NCBI GenBank assembly: GCA_021827495.1
Contig: JAKAVN010000016.1
Location: forward strand, 1 to 39,298
From: Deltaproteobacteria bacterium
GTDB lineage: Bacteria; Desulfobacterota; Binatia; Binatales; Binataceae
DNA: 39,298 nt
Reading direction: 5' to 3'
Translations under genes and position numbers: made by a program
Part shown: positions 1 through 8,607 of the stretch, in pieces
Layout: the number at the start of each line of letters is the position of its first letter
How positions within the stretch are numbered: position 1 is the first letter of the stretch
The notes under the pieces: generated by a model
The model's input: the letters and a program-made list of their open reading frames with translations, nothing else
What the model was told of the DNA's origin: nothing
Databases searched by the model: none

Positions 1-43
1 CAAAAGTGATGGCCATGACCATGAAAGGGAGATGGAACGTAAC

Positions 44-364
44 ATGCCTTACAATCGGATAACGCTAGCGGTTGCCGTACTTTCGATGCTTTCATGGATG
101 TCGACACCGGCGTTGGCTCAGCACAACCATGGCCACGGCCATAATCATGGAGCAGCGGTTGGCAAAACCCACACGAAAGGTGGCGGCCACCATCACTGGG
201 CGGGAGGCCATGGCCACCATTTCGAGGCCTCGGATAACCTGCACAGCAACAAGGGCGGCGCGCTCCGCGGGCTTGACCGTGCCAACGAGGTTGCCGGCTC
301 TCATGGGCAGGCAGGGCGAGACAATGCCTTCGCCCATCATTCCGACCATGGCGGCGACGAATAG
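44..364 (+). CDS. His-rich exported small protein
   Basis: This is a 106-residue protein of no recognised family. It has a clear Sec signal peptide: a short basic N-terminus, a hydrophobic stretch (residues about 7-18) and an Ala-Leu-Ala cleavage site before Gln. The mature part of about 80 residues carries some 17 histidines in HxH, HHH and HH clusters plus many glycines, and no cysteine. That composition suggests a periplasmic or secreted metal-binding protein (Ni, Zn, Co or Cu); this is inference from composition only. An in-frame ATG lies 12 bases upstream at 32, but the purine-rich AGGGAG at 26-31 nearly abuts it and is better spaced for the ATG at 44, where the signal peptide begins. 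The membrane protein that follows on the same strand starts about 60 bp or more downstream. Confidence 0.6.
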   Translation: MPYNRITLAVAVLSMLSWMSTPALAQHNHGHGHNHGAAVGKTHTKGGGHHHWAGGHGHHFEASDNLHSNKGGALRGLDRANEVAGSHGQAGRDNAFAHHSDHGGDE

Positions 365-427
365 CGCGTGACATAACTCGCGGAGCCAGGCCGATAGGCT
401 GAGATTGCTACCCGCCCCGAACCCGAA

Positions 428-1909
428 TTGGAACCACGCGCGCGTGAAGGGCGGGAACGGTCCTGGTCGCGAGCGGAGAAATCATCTCGTCGCGGCGACG
501 CTCGGATCGCTGAGTTTCGCCTATCGCCGAGCCACCCCCAGGCCGGCGCGCCCGGACACTTGAAACCGAATCTTCAGAACGGCACCGCGCGGCGCGCCGC
601 GCGTATCGAGCGCATGGTCGCGCTGCTGCCGATCAATTTCTTCGTGCTCGCCGCGCTCTTCTTCGCCGCCGGGGTGATGGCGTTGCCGTTGGTCGTGCGC
701 GGCGTCGTTGCGGACTACTTCTATGGGCCGTGGGCGCTCGCGCTGGTCCACGCGTTCACGCTCGGATGGATTACGGCGAGCGTGATGGGCGTGATGTATC
801 GCTATGCGCCGGCGCTGACGCACGGCCAACTTCCGTTTCCACGGTTGGCGGTCGCGCAATTCGGACTGTTCCTGATCGGTTCAACCGGGATGGTGACGCA
901 CTTCGCGATCGGCGTCTGGCTGGGCACGTGGCTGGCGGCGAGCGTGATGCTTTTGAGCATAGTGCTGTTCGCGCTCAACCTGCTCCCGCTGCTGTGGCGG
1001 CAGGCCGGCCGCGGCGTGGCCGAGACCGGAATGTTCGGCGCGATCTGCTTTCTGCTCGCCGCCGGCACGCTTGGCCTGCTGCTCGCAATGGACAAGAGCT
1101 ACGATTTCATGGGCGGGAATCTGCTTAGCAATCTTGGCGCGCACATCGCGCTCGCGGCAATCGGCTGGGTGACGCTGGCGATCTGCGCGGTGTCGTACCG
1201 GATGCTCCCGGCCTTTATCCTGCCCACGATTGCGCTGCCGCGGGCCGCCATCTACCAGATCTATGCGCTGGCCGTGGGCGTAATCGGGCTGGCGGCCACG
1301 ATGCTTTTGTCCTTGCGCGGCGTGACTATGTGGAGCGCGTTGGTGATGCTGTCGCTGCTCGCTTACCTGGCCACGATGGCGCGTCTGATGCATACGCGGC
1401 GGATGCCGTTGGATTGGACGGCGCGCCATGCGCTGGCGGGATTTTTATGGCTGATTGCTGCCGCGGTGGCGGGCCTCGCGCTCTCACTGAGCGGCGCGGC
1501 GAGTCTCGCCGACAGCCGGATTGCCGCGGCCTTTGGCGCGGCCGGCCTGCTCGGCTTCTTCAGCAACTTCATCATCGGGATGTCCTACCATCTGTTTGCC
1601 GGTTTCGTGGGCCGCGCGCGCGCGGCCGCGGGATGGACCGCCGCTACGGCTGACAGCCTAATCCACAGACGTCCGCGATTGCCGGTCTTTGTGATGTTTA
1701 ACGGCGGCGCCGCAATTCTGGCGCTAGCTTTGCTGGCTGGCCGACAGGCGCTCGCCGAGGCCGGCGCGGCGCTGGTTGCGATCGGCGGAGTCATCTACGT
1801 TGCGGCCACGCTCAGGACACTGAGCTTCGCCTATCGCAGCGCCACACCCAAGGCGGCGCGCTCAACGCTCAGAAGTCCAGCGGCAGCTCAAGAAAGTTGT
1901 GATAAATGA
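428..1909 (+). CDS. Heme-copper-oxidase-like polytopic membrane protein
   Basis: This integral membrane protein has about 12 hydrophobic segments from residue 63 to 480. It shows the repeated His-(x)n-Leu-Gly-Trp pattern of NnrS / cytochrome-oxidase-subunit-I-like proteins: VHAFTLGW in one helix, GAHIALAAIGW in another, and SYRMLPAF and SYHLFAGF later. Relatives are often annotated as cbb3-oxidase-I-like or NnrS-like, and conserved helix histidines may bind heme or metal. Its substrate is unknown. The start is uncertain: the first 62 residues are Arg-rich and unlike the family, and the ATG at 614 (Met just before the first helix) would give a more usual N-terminus, although no good Shine-Dalgarno supports either. 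The 3' end overlaps the convergent GST-like gene by 41 bp. Confidence 0.6.
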   Translation: MEPRAREGRERSWSRAEKSSRRGDARIAEFRLSPSHPQAGAPGHLKPNLQNGTARRAARIERMVALLPINFFVLAALFFAAGVMALPLVVRGVVADYFYGPWALALVHAFTLGWITASVMGVMYRYAPALTHGQLPFPRLAVAQFGLFLIGSTGMVTHFAIGVWLGTWLAASVMLLSIVLFALNLLPLLWRQAGRGVAETGMFGAICFLLAAGTLGLLLAMDKSYDFMGGNLLSNLGAHIALAAIGWVTLAICAVSYRMLPAFILPTIALPRAAIYQIYALAVGVIGLAATMLLSLRGVTMWSALVMLSLLAYLATMARLMHTRRMPLDWTARHALAGFLWLIAAAVAGLALSLSGAASLADSRIAAAFGAAGLLGFFSNFIIGMSYHLFAGFVGRARAAAGWTAATADSLIHRRPRLPVFVMFNGGAAILALALLAGRQALAEAGAALVAIGGVIYVAATLRTLSFAYRSATPKAARSTLRSPAAAQESCDK

Positions 1910-2642
1910 AGTCGCGGTGCTCGAGCAGGATAGGCGCGGTGGCGGCCTTGATCGTCGGATCGGTGTCGGTGTACACGCGCCTGAACGTCGGCGACATCGG
2001 GCATAGCTCGTCGGGCAGCGGATCGATTAGCGCCGCGAAGCACGCCCAATAAATGTCGAGCGCGCTAAGCGCGTCGCCGATGAAAAACCGGCTGCCGCGC
2101 TTGCGCTGCTGTTCGAGCCGGGTGGAAAGCGCGCCCAGGATTCCAGCGATCCGCGCCGGAGCGGCCTCGGCCGCCGCCCTGTCATAGCCGTACTTGCCCG
2201 CCAGGTAGGAGGCGAGCTGGCGCCCGGCCTCGTTGGGGCTGGCTATGCCCTGATGGATGATCATCAACCGCTTGGACCATCCCAGGCCGTGCTCGCCGCA
2301 TATTTCGTTGGCGTAGCCGAACATCAGGACCCGATCCTCGAGGTTGGCCGGGACCAGCGGCGGATTGGGCTGGAGCCGTTCGGCCAGGTAGAGCTGGTCG
2401 ATCCAGGTGCTGCGCGGGCGCTCGTCGTTCCAGACCATGACGGGGGCGCTGGCCTGCGCGGTCCAGTCAAACAGGGCACGGTTGGCGCCGCCCAGCTCCT
2501 GGCGCACCTTGACACAGGCGAGCTGCTTGACGTGGAGGACGCCCTTGGCGGCTTCGCTCCATGGTCCCGGCACTCCAGACGTCAGCACCAGTCTCAGCCC
2601 GGTCATCGCGCGCGCGCGTTCGACCTCGATGTATTCCGCCAT
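1869..2642 (-). CDS. Glutathione S-transferase-like protein
   Basis: This 257-residue soluble protein has a GST-like two-domain layout. The N-terminal half (about 1-95) resembles the thioredoxin-fold domain, with a Pro near the substrate site and a following segment that could end that domain. The C-terminal half is all-helical and contains a GDALSALDIYWA stretch like the conserved N-capping box/Asp motif (usually S/TxAD) of GST C-domains. Likely role: glutathione-dependent or glutathione-like conjugation, or a stress protein; the substrate cannot be deduced. The open frame runs on to 2717, but the ATG at 2642 has GGAGAG nine bases upstream, so I place the start there. It is convergent with the membrane protein gene, and their ends overlap. 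Confidence 0.7.
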   Translation of the reverse strand: MAEYIEVERARAMTGLRLVLTSGVPGPWSEAAKGVLHVKQLACVKVRQELGGANRALFDWTAQASAPVMVWNDERPRSTWIDQLYLAERLQPNPPLVPANLEDRVLMFGYANEICGEHGLGWSKRLMIIHQGIASPNEAGRQLASYLAGKYGYDRAAAEAAPARIAGILGALSTRLEQQRKRGSRFFIGDALSALDIYWACFAALIDPLPDELCPMSPTFRRVYTDTDPTIKAATAPILLEHRDFIYHNFLELPLDF

Positions 2643-2756
2643 GGCGTCGTTCTCTCCCGCGTGGATTGGCGTCGGCCAGCGCCTGCCCGCCGCACCTTGC
2701 GCTAGCGGCGCAGCCACCGCGGCCCTCGCATCAGGTTTGTCTCAGAAAAGCGGGCA

Positions 2757-2797
2757 AAAAGGAAAGCCCCCGAAAGCATATTGCCGCTTTCGGGGGC
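2757..2797 (-). terminator. Rho-independent terminator of the Tad-type operon
   Basis: A perfect 12-bp stem (2766-2777 with 2786-2797) and 8-nt loop is followed, read on the minus strand, by a T-rich tract (2756-2765). It sits 22 bp past the stop of the last TadE-like gene, so it ends the minus-strand pilus-type operon. Confidence 0.85.
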
Positions 2798-2819
2798 GCG
2801 AAGAGCGAGCCGCGGTCAG

Positions 2820-3296
2820 CTAGTAGCTAATCACCATCTGCGCCGAACTCGACAGAGGCAGCGTTACCGTGGCGAAGGGATAAAACGGATTAAAGCTATA
2901 ACTCACTTTAACGCTTACCACGTCTCCCGGAGCGTTATTGCCTGTCGGCCCTGAGCAGTTGCTCGAGCTTGGCTGGGGGTTCCAGCAAGATAACACGTTG
3001 ATCTGGCTCGCATTCAAATCCTGTGCTTCGTTACGCACGAAGGTCTGGATGATGTCCGAGTTGGCCGGCGAGGTGCTTTTGGAGCCGTGGACAATGGCAT
3101 AGCGGACGGCGTCGCGCGCCGCATTCGAGACGAAGCTGTAGGTGTAGACCGTCATGGCGAAACTGACGATGCCGAACATGAGCAGCAGCGTCGGTAGCAC
3201 CACCATCAGGAACTCGGCGTAAGTCTGCCCGCGCAGCCATCCTCGGGAGCGTCGCGGCGAGCGTCGCGCCACGTCCATCCAGATTTGCCAGTTCAT
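2820..3296 (-). CDS. TadE-like pilus assembly protein (second copy)
   Basis: This 158-residue protein has a short basic N-terminus, the GQTYAEF motif (residues 23-29) and one hydrophobic helix (about 30-52), then a secreted domain. That is the TadE/pseudopilin layout: a prepilin-peptidase-type processing site before the Glu, then a membrane helix that packs into a minor pilin complex. In Tad systems these proteins act at the cell envelope in Flp pilus assembly or secretion. Two cysteines around an Asn/Ser-rich stretch (residues 104-114) may form a disulfide. Its ATG overlaps the stop of the preceding TadE-like gene (ATGA, 3293-3296), so the two are translationally coupled. It is the last gene before the terminator. 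Confidence 0.75.
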   Translation of the reverse strand: MNWQIWMDVARRSPRRSRGWLRGQTYAEFLMVVLPTLLLMFGIVSFAMTVYTYSFVSNAARDAVRYAIVHGSKSTSPANSDIIQTFVRNEAQDLNASQINVLSCWNPQPSSSNCSGPTGNNAPGDVVSVKVSYSFNPFYPFATVTLPLSSSAQMVISY

Positions 3297-3766
3297 GACG
3301 CTCCTTTCTGGGCCTGCAGCACCGCAATCGACTGCAGCGGGATGATCGAGGGGACGCCCGGATATTTGATCAGCGTGCTGAAGGTCGCGCTCGTCGTAAC
3401 CTGGACGAAGACCTTGGGCTCAGTGCACGACGCCGGAGGCGCGTCACAAGGGATGATGCAGGAGGAGCTCTGTGCGGGAGTGCACTGATCGCCGTCGCAC
3501 ATACAGAAATGCGTTGGAGTGACTGAAAGCCCGCTGATATTTTGACCGTCGTTATCCGCCGCCTGAATCATGCCGGGGTTGTCGACCGCTTTGACGTAGC
3601 TTTGAGCCCCGTACTGAACCCCGGCCCGCGCCGCGCTGGCGACGCCCATCGCGATGTAAAACGCGCGCGCAAAGTCCCCGACCACGACCAGCAGGAGCAC
3701 GAGAAATGGCAACCCCAACGCCAGTTCGACCGCGCTTTGACCCCTTATCATTTTCCGCAAAACCAT
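3293..3766 (-). CDS. TadE-like pilus assembly protein (first copy)
   Basis: This 157-residue minor-pilin-like protein has a basic start, the processing-type motif GQSAVELAL (residues 9-17) with the conserved Glu, and a single transmembrane helix (about 14-36). An extracytoplasmic domain follows, with six cysteines between residues 87 and 113 (CMCDGDQC and later CIIPC and SC), an unusual cluster that may form disulfides. It lies between the TadG-like gene (15 bp upstream) and the second TadE-like gene (4-bp overlap). No tadA, tadB, tadC, rcpA or prepilin peptidase gene is in the window, so the secretion machinery must be encoded elsewhere. Confidence 0.75.
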   Translation of the reverse strand: MVLRKMIRGQSAVELALGLPFLVLLLVVVGDFARAFYIAMGVASAARAGVQYGAQSYVKAVDNPGMIQAADNDGQNISGLSVTPTHFCMCDGDQCTPAQSSSCIIPCDAPPASCTEPKVFVQVTTSATFSTLIKYPGVPSIIPLQSIAVLQAQKGAS

Positions 3767-3781
3767 GACCGCAACCTCCGC

Positions 3782-5080
3782 TTACTGAACCAGGGCCGCG
3801 TCTTTGATCAACGACCCGCTAGCGAGACAGCTATAGTTGTTACCCACGGTGGAATTGCCGGTGAAGGTAAGCGTATCGGCCACCAGCAGCGTGAACATGT
3901 TGGTGCCAGTGCTTCCTGAGTACGAGAGCGATGTAGTCGAAAAATAGATCGCACCGCTGAAGCTGGATGTCGAACTGCCGTTGATTACGCTTCCCGAGCC
4001 GTTGGTTTCGGAGCGATCCTGAAAAAATAACATTCCCGGGATGCCGCCAGCCGACGAGTCGCACGGAGAACTGAGGTTCACGGTCGCGTTGCTCGCGATG
4101 CTTACCCCGCTATAGCTGCCCGGGTTGGAGTCGGCCTTATTCGCACCGGTGAAGTAAAAGGTTACGCCGTTACCGGACACGGTGGCCCCGCCATTAATGG
4201 TCAATCCGCCGCCATCGATGATGTACAGGCCAGGATTGAAGGTAAGCGTCGCTCCGGAGTTAACGTTGATACCTCCGCAGAACGTACCAGGGTTCACAGG
4301 GCCGCTCAGACGCTGGGTTTTATAGCCGCTCGGGCACGGGTCAGAGCCGATGTTTGGAGCGGAAATGTAGGCCAGCGGATCGCCAAACTGCGCGATCCCG
4401 GTCGTGGGAGGCGTGCTGCCGCCGCCGTTGATGTTGGTGCCGCCCACCACGCCGACCAGAGGCGCCGTAATCGTTCCGCCGCCGCTGACCGTGAGCGCTG
4501 AAGAATTGTCGGAATTGTCATACAGGCCGCATGCGGAATTGAGGCTCGCCGTGCCGTCTACCGTCGTCGCTCCCGAGTCCGATGGGTCCAGGGAGTATAT
4601 GCATGACCCCGAACCAATTGTCACCGCAATCGCGGCGGTGGAGACCGGAACGCTTTGCCATCCCAGAACTTTCATGAAATAGGTGTTCTGGGTCTGCGAC
4701 ACATCAACCTCGACCGCGTTGGAATTGGCGGCAAAGGGCCCGGAGATGGGAGGATTGTAGACCGCCACCGTCACGTTGCCCGCACCACCCGCTCGGCTTG
4801 ATCCGTCCGTGAAGCCGTTGTGCGCCGCGGCATCCTTGGCGGCGGCCGTAATACCGCTGCTGCTGGCCCCGAGCGCGACTTCATCGGCGCCCGCCACCGC
4901 CCCCGCATCGGCCGCGCTCTGCATCAGCCGCCTGGTGGTCCAGAGATCCCCGATATCAACCGCCAAAGCGGCCATCCCTAGGAGCACGACCAGGGCTATA
5001 CTCACCAGCACGAAAGTCTGGCCGGACGGCCGTCGTGCGAACCGCCGTAGCAGAACCGCAACACTGATGCGCCGATTCAT
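3782..5080 (-). CDS. TadG-like protein with Gly/Ser-rich repeat domain
   Basis: This 432-residue protein starts with an Arg-rich segment, the GQTFVLVSIALVVLLGMAALAVDIG helix region (Flp pilus-assembly TadE/G-like N-domain) and the RRLMQSAADAGAVAGA stretch typical of TadG. The C-terminal two thirds is rich in Gly, Ser, Thr and Asn with short repeated strand-turn units (for example GGGLTINGGATVSGNG), which suggests a right-handed beta-helix; that fold is inference. It is probably an envelope-anchored, surface-exposed partner of the Tad pilus. The start is set at 5080 because GGAGGG lies six bases upstream; an in-frame ATG at 5098 lies upstream of that site. Base composition is lower in GC than the neighbours. 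Confidence 0.72.
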   Translation of the reverse strand: MNRRISVAVLLRRFARRPSGQTFVLVSIALVVLLGMAALAVDIGDLWTTRRLMQSAADAGAVAGADEVALGASSSGITAAAKDAAAHNGFTDGSSRAGGAGNVTVAVYNPPISGPFAANSNAVEVDVSQTQNTYFMKVLGWQSVPVSTAAIAVTIGSGSCIYSLDPSDSGATTVDGTASLNSACGLYDNSDNSSALTVSGGGTITAPLVGVVGGTNINGGGSTPPTTGIAQFGDPLAYISAPNIGSDPCPSGYKTQRLSGPVNPGTFCGGINVNSGATLTFNPGLYIIDGGGLTINGGATVSGNGVTFYFTGANKADSNPGSYSGVSIASNATVNLSSPCDSSAGGIPGMLFFQDRSETNGSGSVINGSSTSSFSGAIYFSTTSLSYSGSTGTNMFTLLVADTLTFTGNSTVGNNYSCLASGSLIKDAALVQ

Positions 5081-5263
5081 CGCTTTCCCTCCGCTCATTG
5101 AGACTTAAGCGCTGCCAAAGCTATCGTTAGAAAAACGTAGCAAATTCAACGGCTATGCCGCAGACGGGGTTGTGCAAAAACCAAGCCGTGCGCGCCATGA
5201 AGCAGTGGAAACCAGAGGGGGGCGATCCCGCCGGACATCCGCCGGAAGAGCGCCACGAGGGAA

Positions 5264-5289
5264 TAAAAAAAAGGCGAAGGTCTTCGGCC
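5264..5289 (-). terminator. Probable terminator after the MFS gene
   Basis: Read on the minus strand, a short GC hairpin (5273-5289) directly after the MFS stop codon is followed by eight Ts (5265-5272). The stem is short with one mismatch, so the call rests mainly on the T-tract. Confidence 0.5.
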
Positions 5290-6489
5290 CTACTTGGCGA
5301 GCGGACCGGTCGGCGGCAAAATCAGCGCCAGCCCGACCGCCGCCACCGTTAGCGCCACGTTGATCCAGAGCACTGCCGGGATCCCCCATCGCGCCGCCAG
5401 CAGCCCCAACAGCATCATCGCGCCCGCACCAATACCGTTGGAGAAACCCAGCGCCAGGCCCGAGCCCAGCGCGCGGTTGTCCGGCAGCAGGTCCTGCGCG
5501 ATCAGGATCTGGAGCGGGAAGGTGGAGAAGATGCTCATCCCCACGCAGCCCAGGATCGGCCACAGCAGCGGACCGTTCGAGACCAGGTAGAGCGTAAGAA
5601 ATACCGCCGTCAGCATGGTGGCGCCGATCACCACCGCCTTGCGGCTGAAGTGATCCGACAGATGGCCGCCGGCGAGATTGCCGAACACGCCCACGGTCAG
5701 CAGCGTCGTGATGAGCGAGGCGCCGCCGATCAGCGAGCCGCCCCGCTGGTTCCACAGCAGCGGCAGGAAGGTGGTCAAACTGTACATCACCGTGGCGCGC
5801 AGCCCCGAGTACGCGACCAGGATCGCCAACGGCCACGAATTAGCGCTGAGATGTGCGCGATGCGCCGGCTCGTTGGGGCGCGCGGCCAGCCGCGGCATCT
5901 CGTGCCGGATAAGCGGCAGCGTGACAATCGTCGGGAGCGCGAGCAGGAGCAGCCCCTTAAGCCCCAGGTAAACCACCACCACGCTCGCCGCCATCGGCCA
6001 CAGCCCGCGGCCCAGTTCGCCGCCGACAAGGAAGGTCGAAATGAACAGCCCTTGGCGCCGCGCCGACATCGCACGCACCGCCGCGAGCGCCTGCGGATGG
6101 AATATCGCGCTTCCGGTACCAACCAACAGCAGCACGCCGAGCAGGCTCAGGTAGCTGGGCGCGATGCCGACCAGCGCGCCAGCCACAGTGCTGAGCGTCA
6201 CCCCGCCCAGCACAAAGGCGCGTCCGCCCACGCGATCGGCGATCCATCCGCAGGTCGGCTGCAGCACTTGTCCGATAAGCAGCGCCGCCATCACCACGCC
6301 GACCAGAGCGACGCGGATATGCAGCGCGACCAGGATTGCCGGGAGGACGGCGGGTAGGTAGTTGGAGCCGCCGTCGTTGAGAAAGTGCGCCCAGCTAATC
6401 GAGAAGAGCCCCCACAGCGCGTGATTGGGCGCCGCGGACACGAACGGCTGCTCACTTGTGCTCAACTGCTGGGTGATTGGCCGCGGCAC
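5290..6489 (-). CDS. MFS transporter, fosmidomycin-resistance (Fsr)-like
   Basis: This 399-residue inner-membrane major facilitator has about 12 predicted helices. The N-terminal SWAHFLNDGGSNYLPAVLP stretch and the GTGSAIFHPQA motif with the following GELGRGLWP are characteristic of the Fsr-like subfamily, whose E. coli member exports fosmidomycin. It probably exports a small hydrophilic or drug-like compound; the substrate here is unknown. The start is GTG, with GGAGGG about 11 bases upstream. It lies downstream of the SDR gene on the same strand (110 bp gap) and may share its transcript. Confidence 0.75.
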   Translation of the reverse strand: MPRPITQQLSTSEQPFVSAAPNHALWGLFSISWAHFLNDGGSNYLPAVLPAILVALHIRVALVGVVMAALLIGQVLQPTCGWIADRVGGRAFVLGGVTLSTVAGALVGIAPSYLSLLGVLLLVGTGSAIFHPQALAAVRAMSARRQGLFISTFLVGGELGRGLWPMAASVVVVYLGLKGLLLLALPTIVTLPLIRHEMPRLAARPNEPAHRAHLSANSWPLAILVAYSGLRATVMYSLTTFLPLLWNQRGGSLIGGASLITTLLTVGVFGNLAGGHLSDHFSRKAVVIGATMLTAVFLTLYLVSNGPLLWPILGCVGMSIFSTFPLQILIAQDLLPDNRALGSGLALGFSNGIGAGAMMLLGLLAARWGIPAVLWINVALTVAAVGLALILPPTGPLAK

Positions 6490-6599
6490 GGGTACTTTCG
6501 CCCTCCGCGCGAAGCCTGACGCATCGGCGCGGCCAGCACGGATCTTTTAGCGCACAGCTTTGCACGCACGCCATCGCTCGCACGGCTCCGCTTCTTTGC

Positions 6600-7364
6600 C
6601 TACAGCTTCGCCGTCTCGCCCCCATCAAGCGGCAAAATCGCGCCTGTCATGAAGCTGGAGGCATCGCTGGCGAGATAGACGGCCAAGGGCGCTACTTCAG
6701 CAGGATCCCCGGCTCGCCGCAGGGGAATCTTGCCCACGCGCAACGGGCCCAGCGACGGATCTTCAAGTACACCCCGCATGGGCCGCGTATGGAACGCCCC
6801 AGGTACTATACAGTTGACGTTTATGTTGAACGATGCCCACTCAATCGCCAGCACCCGGGTAAATTGGATGATCGCCGCCTTGGTGGCGCCATAGACCGCC
6901 ATTCCCTTCTTGCCGGCAATTCCCGTGATCGATGAAACGTTAATGATTCGCCCGCTGCGCTGCGCGACCAGGTATTTCCCGAAAGCTCGCGTGCAAAACA
7001 GCGTACCCATGAGGTTCGATCCGATTTGTACGGACCAATCGGAGGGCGTACTCTCGAGAAAGCCTTTAACGATGGCGACTCCCACGTTATTGACCAGGAT
7101 GTCCACGCGGCCCAACTCGCGAATGGTCCGCTGCGCGAGTCCGTCCACCTGGCGTTCATCGCTCACGTCGACTACCGCGGCCACCGCGCGGACCCCTCGT
7201 GCCCGCACCTCGTCCGCCGTCGCCCTCACCTCCGATTCACTCCGCGCACATACCACAACGTCACTGCCCCACTCGCCGAACGCCAGCGCTATGGCTCTGC
7301 CGATGCCGCGTCCGGATCCGGTTACTACGGCAACTTTACCGCCTAAAGAAGAAGCCACATTCAT
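6600..7364 (-). CDS. SDR-family oxidoreductase (FabG-like)
   Basis: This 254-residue classical short-chain dehydrogenase/reductase has the Rossmann motif TGSGRGIG (15-22), NNVG (92-95) and the catalytic set Ser145, Tyr158 and Lys162. It ends with the usual DGG segment. Arg41 after the second strand suggests NADP(H) preference. It is probably a 3-oxoacyl or alcohol/ketone reductase; sequence alone does not fix the substrate. The remains of an enoyl-CoA hydratase gene lie 19 bp upstream on the same strand, which suggests that this was once part of a beta-oxidation-type operon. Confidence 0.85.
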   Translation of the reverse strand: MNVASSLGGKVAVVTGSGRGIGRAIALAFGEWGSDVVVCARSESEVRATADEVRARGVRAVAAVVDVSDERQVDGLAQRTIRELGRVDILVNNVGVAIVKGFLESTPSDWSVQIGSNLMGTLFCTRAFGKYLVAQRSGRIINVSSITGIAGKKGMAVYGATKAAIIQFTRVLAIEWASFNINVNCIVPGAFHTRPMRGVLEDPSLGPLRVGKIPLRRAGDPAEVAPLAVYLASDASSFMTGAILPLDGGETAKL

Positions 7365-7383
7365 GCCGTCACCGCCCTACGCT

Positions 7384-7614
7384 CTATCGACGAAACCTGC
7401 GAAAGTCCGGCTTACGCTTCCGCACAAATGCAGTGGCGCCTTCGACCATATCCTCCGAGCCCACCGCGAGCTTCAGCATGTGCATATCCGCGATGAAGTG
7501 TGAGTACAGCAAATCCCACCACACGTTGGAGGACATCTTGGCTATTTCAAGATAGCGTGAGCTCTTGTCGAGCGACTCCTCACACCATTGCTGGATCTCT
7601 GAACGCAGATTCTC
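7384..7614 (-). pseudogene. Enoyl-CoA hydratase (crotonase) C-terminal remnant
   Basis: About 76 codons match the C-terminal end of crotonase-family proteins: an LRSEIQQWCEESL helix, a segment like the usual 'alkiaK' stretch (LEIAKMSSN) and a typical EGATAFVRKRKPDF ending. The 170 or so residues with the CoA-binding and oxyanion-hole regions are missing. Upstream of 7614 the frame stays open to 7728 but reads as Pro/Arg-rich sequence unlike the family, and I see no match in the other frames. I take it as a 5'-truncated pseudogene. It abuts the SDR gene, which fits a decayed acyl-CoA operon. Confidence 0.6.
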
Positions 7615-7743
7615 GTGAGGGCCGGGATTTCCATTTTGACGCCTCGGATCAGGTTGCTCATAACCCGGCTCCGCCCCGTAGCGCAAACGGCCGGGGCTTT
7701 CCCTTGCGCTTGGCTGAAGCCGGTCCACGCAAGCGGCCAGTTC

Positions 7744-8607
7744 CTAGTGAACGGCCGCGGCGCTCGAATCGCCAGTCTCGTTCGACTCATCGGAACCGGC
7801 GCTATCGGCGCCGCCCAGCGCGCTGCCGCCGCTCTCGGGCCGGTTCCATTCGGCGCGCTGCCAGCCCTCATTGAAGGCCGCAATACGCTGGTTGGAGAAG
7901 CCGTGGTCGTGAATTCCGCTGAACTCGTCGCCGCCCATGCTGTAGTACGGGGTGATGTTGGCGCGCGGGATGCTCAGGCGCGACAGCGTGTAGCCGGAGA
8001 AGCGGTCGGCTTCGAGTTCCTTGGTGACGCTGGAGACGCCGGTGCGCGCGTAGTCATGGTGCACGATATGGCCGATTTCATGCGCCATGATCGCGTAGAT
8101 CATCGGAATCTTGTCGGGCTCGCCGTGCGCGTCGGTTTCGCCGCGCAGGAAGACTTTCATGAAGGTCGTGTTGTAGAAGATGCATCCGGCGCGCGAGATG
8201 TGCGGCGAATCGGCGCGCACCGATTCGTACACCGGCGCGTTGATGCCCCACGCGCGGTCGATGTTGGCGACGATCTTTTTGTACGGCTCGGCCGCCGGCC
8301 GCGCCAGCTCACCGCAAATCATCCGCGCTCCATCGGGCCTCGGTGGCAGCTCCGGCGGTAGCGCCTGCGGCGCGGCAGACTGGGCGTCGGCAGGAGCGTT
8401 GGCAGGGGCGTCTGACGGAGGGCTCTCGCGGACCTGGTGCGAGACGACCGACCAGTCGTCGTCCTGCGCGAGCGCCGGCCGCGCGCCGAGCGCGGCGCAT
8501 CCCGCCACCAGCGCAATTATCACGAATCGCGCCAAGGCGCGGCCGGAACATGACGCGCCAGTCGTAATCGCGCGCATTCCCTGCCGCTCGCGCCGCTTCC
8601 GATTGGC
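7744..8607 (-). CDS. Exported M48-like zinc metalloprotease
   Basis: This 287-residue protein is exported. The N-terminal basic region and hydrophobic stretch end either at a lipobox-like VAGC or at an ALA-Q signal peptidase I site. The central part has the gluzincin motif HEIGH and, 24 residues after it, the LEADRFSGY segment with the third zinc ligand Glu, as in M48 peptidases. The C-terminal 40 residues are Ser/Gly/Asp-rich low complexity. It is probably a periplasmic or outer-membrane protein-quality-control protease. The frame runs to 8679; I chose the ATG at 8607 because a G-rich Shine-Dalgarno precedes it and the signal peptide follows. The ATG at 8574 is also possible. Confidence 0.7.
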   Translation of the reverse strand, partial: ANRKRRERQGMRAITTGASCSGRALARFVIIALVAGCAALGARPALAQDDDWSVVSHQVRESPPSDAPANAPADAQSAAPQALPPELPPRPDGARMICGELARPAAEPYKKIVANIDRAWGINAPVYESVRADSPHISRAGCIFYNTTFMKVFLRGETDAHGEPDKIPMIYAIMAHEIGHIVHHDYARTGVSSVTKELEADRFSGYTLSRLSIPRANITPYYSMGGDEFSGIHDHGFSNQRIAAFNEGWQRAEWNRPESGGSALGGADSAGSDESNETGDSSAAAVH

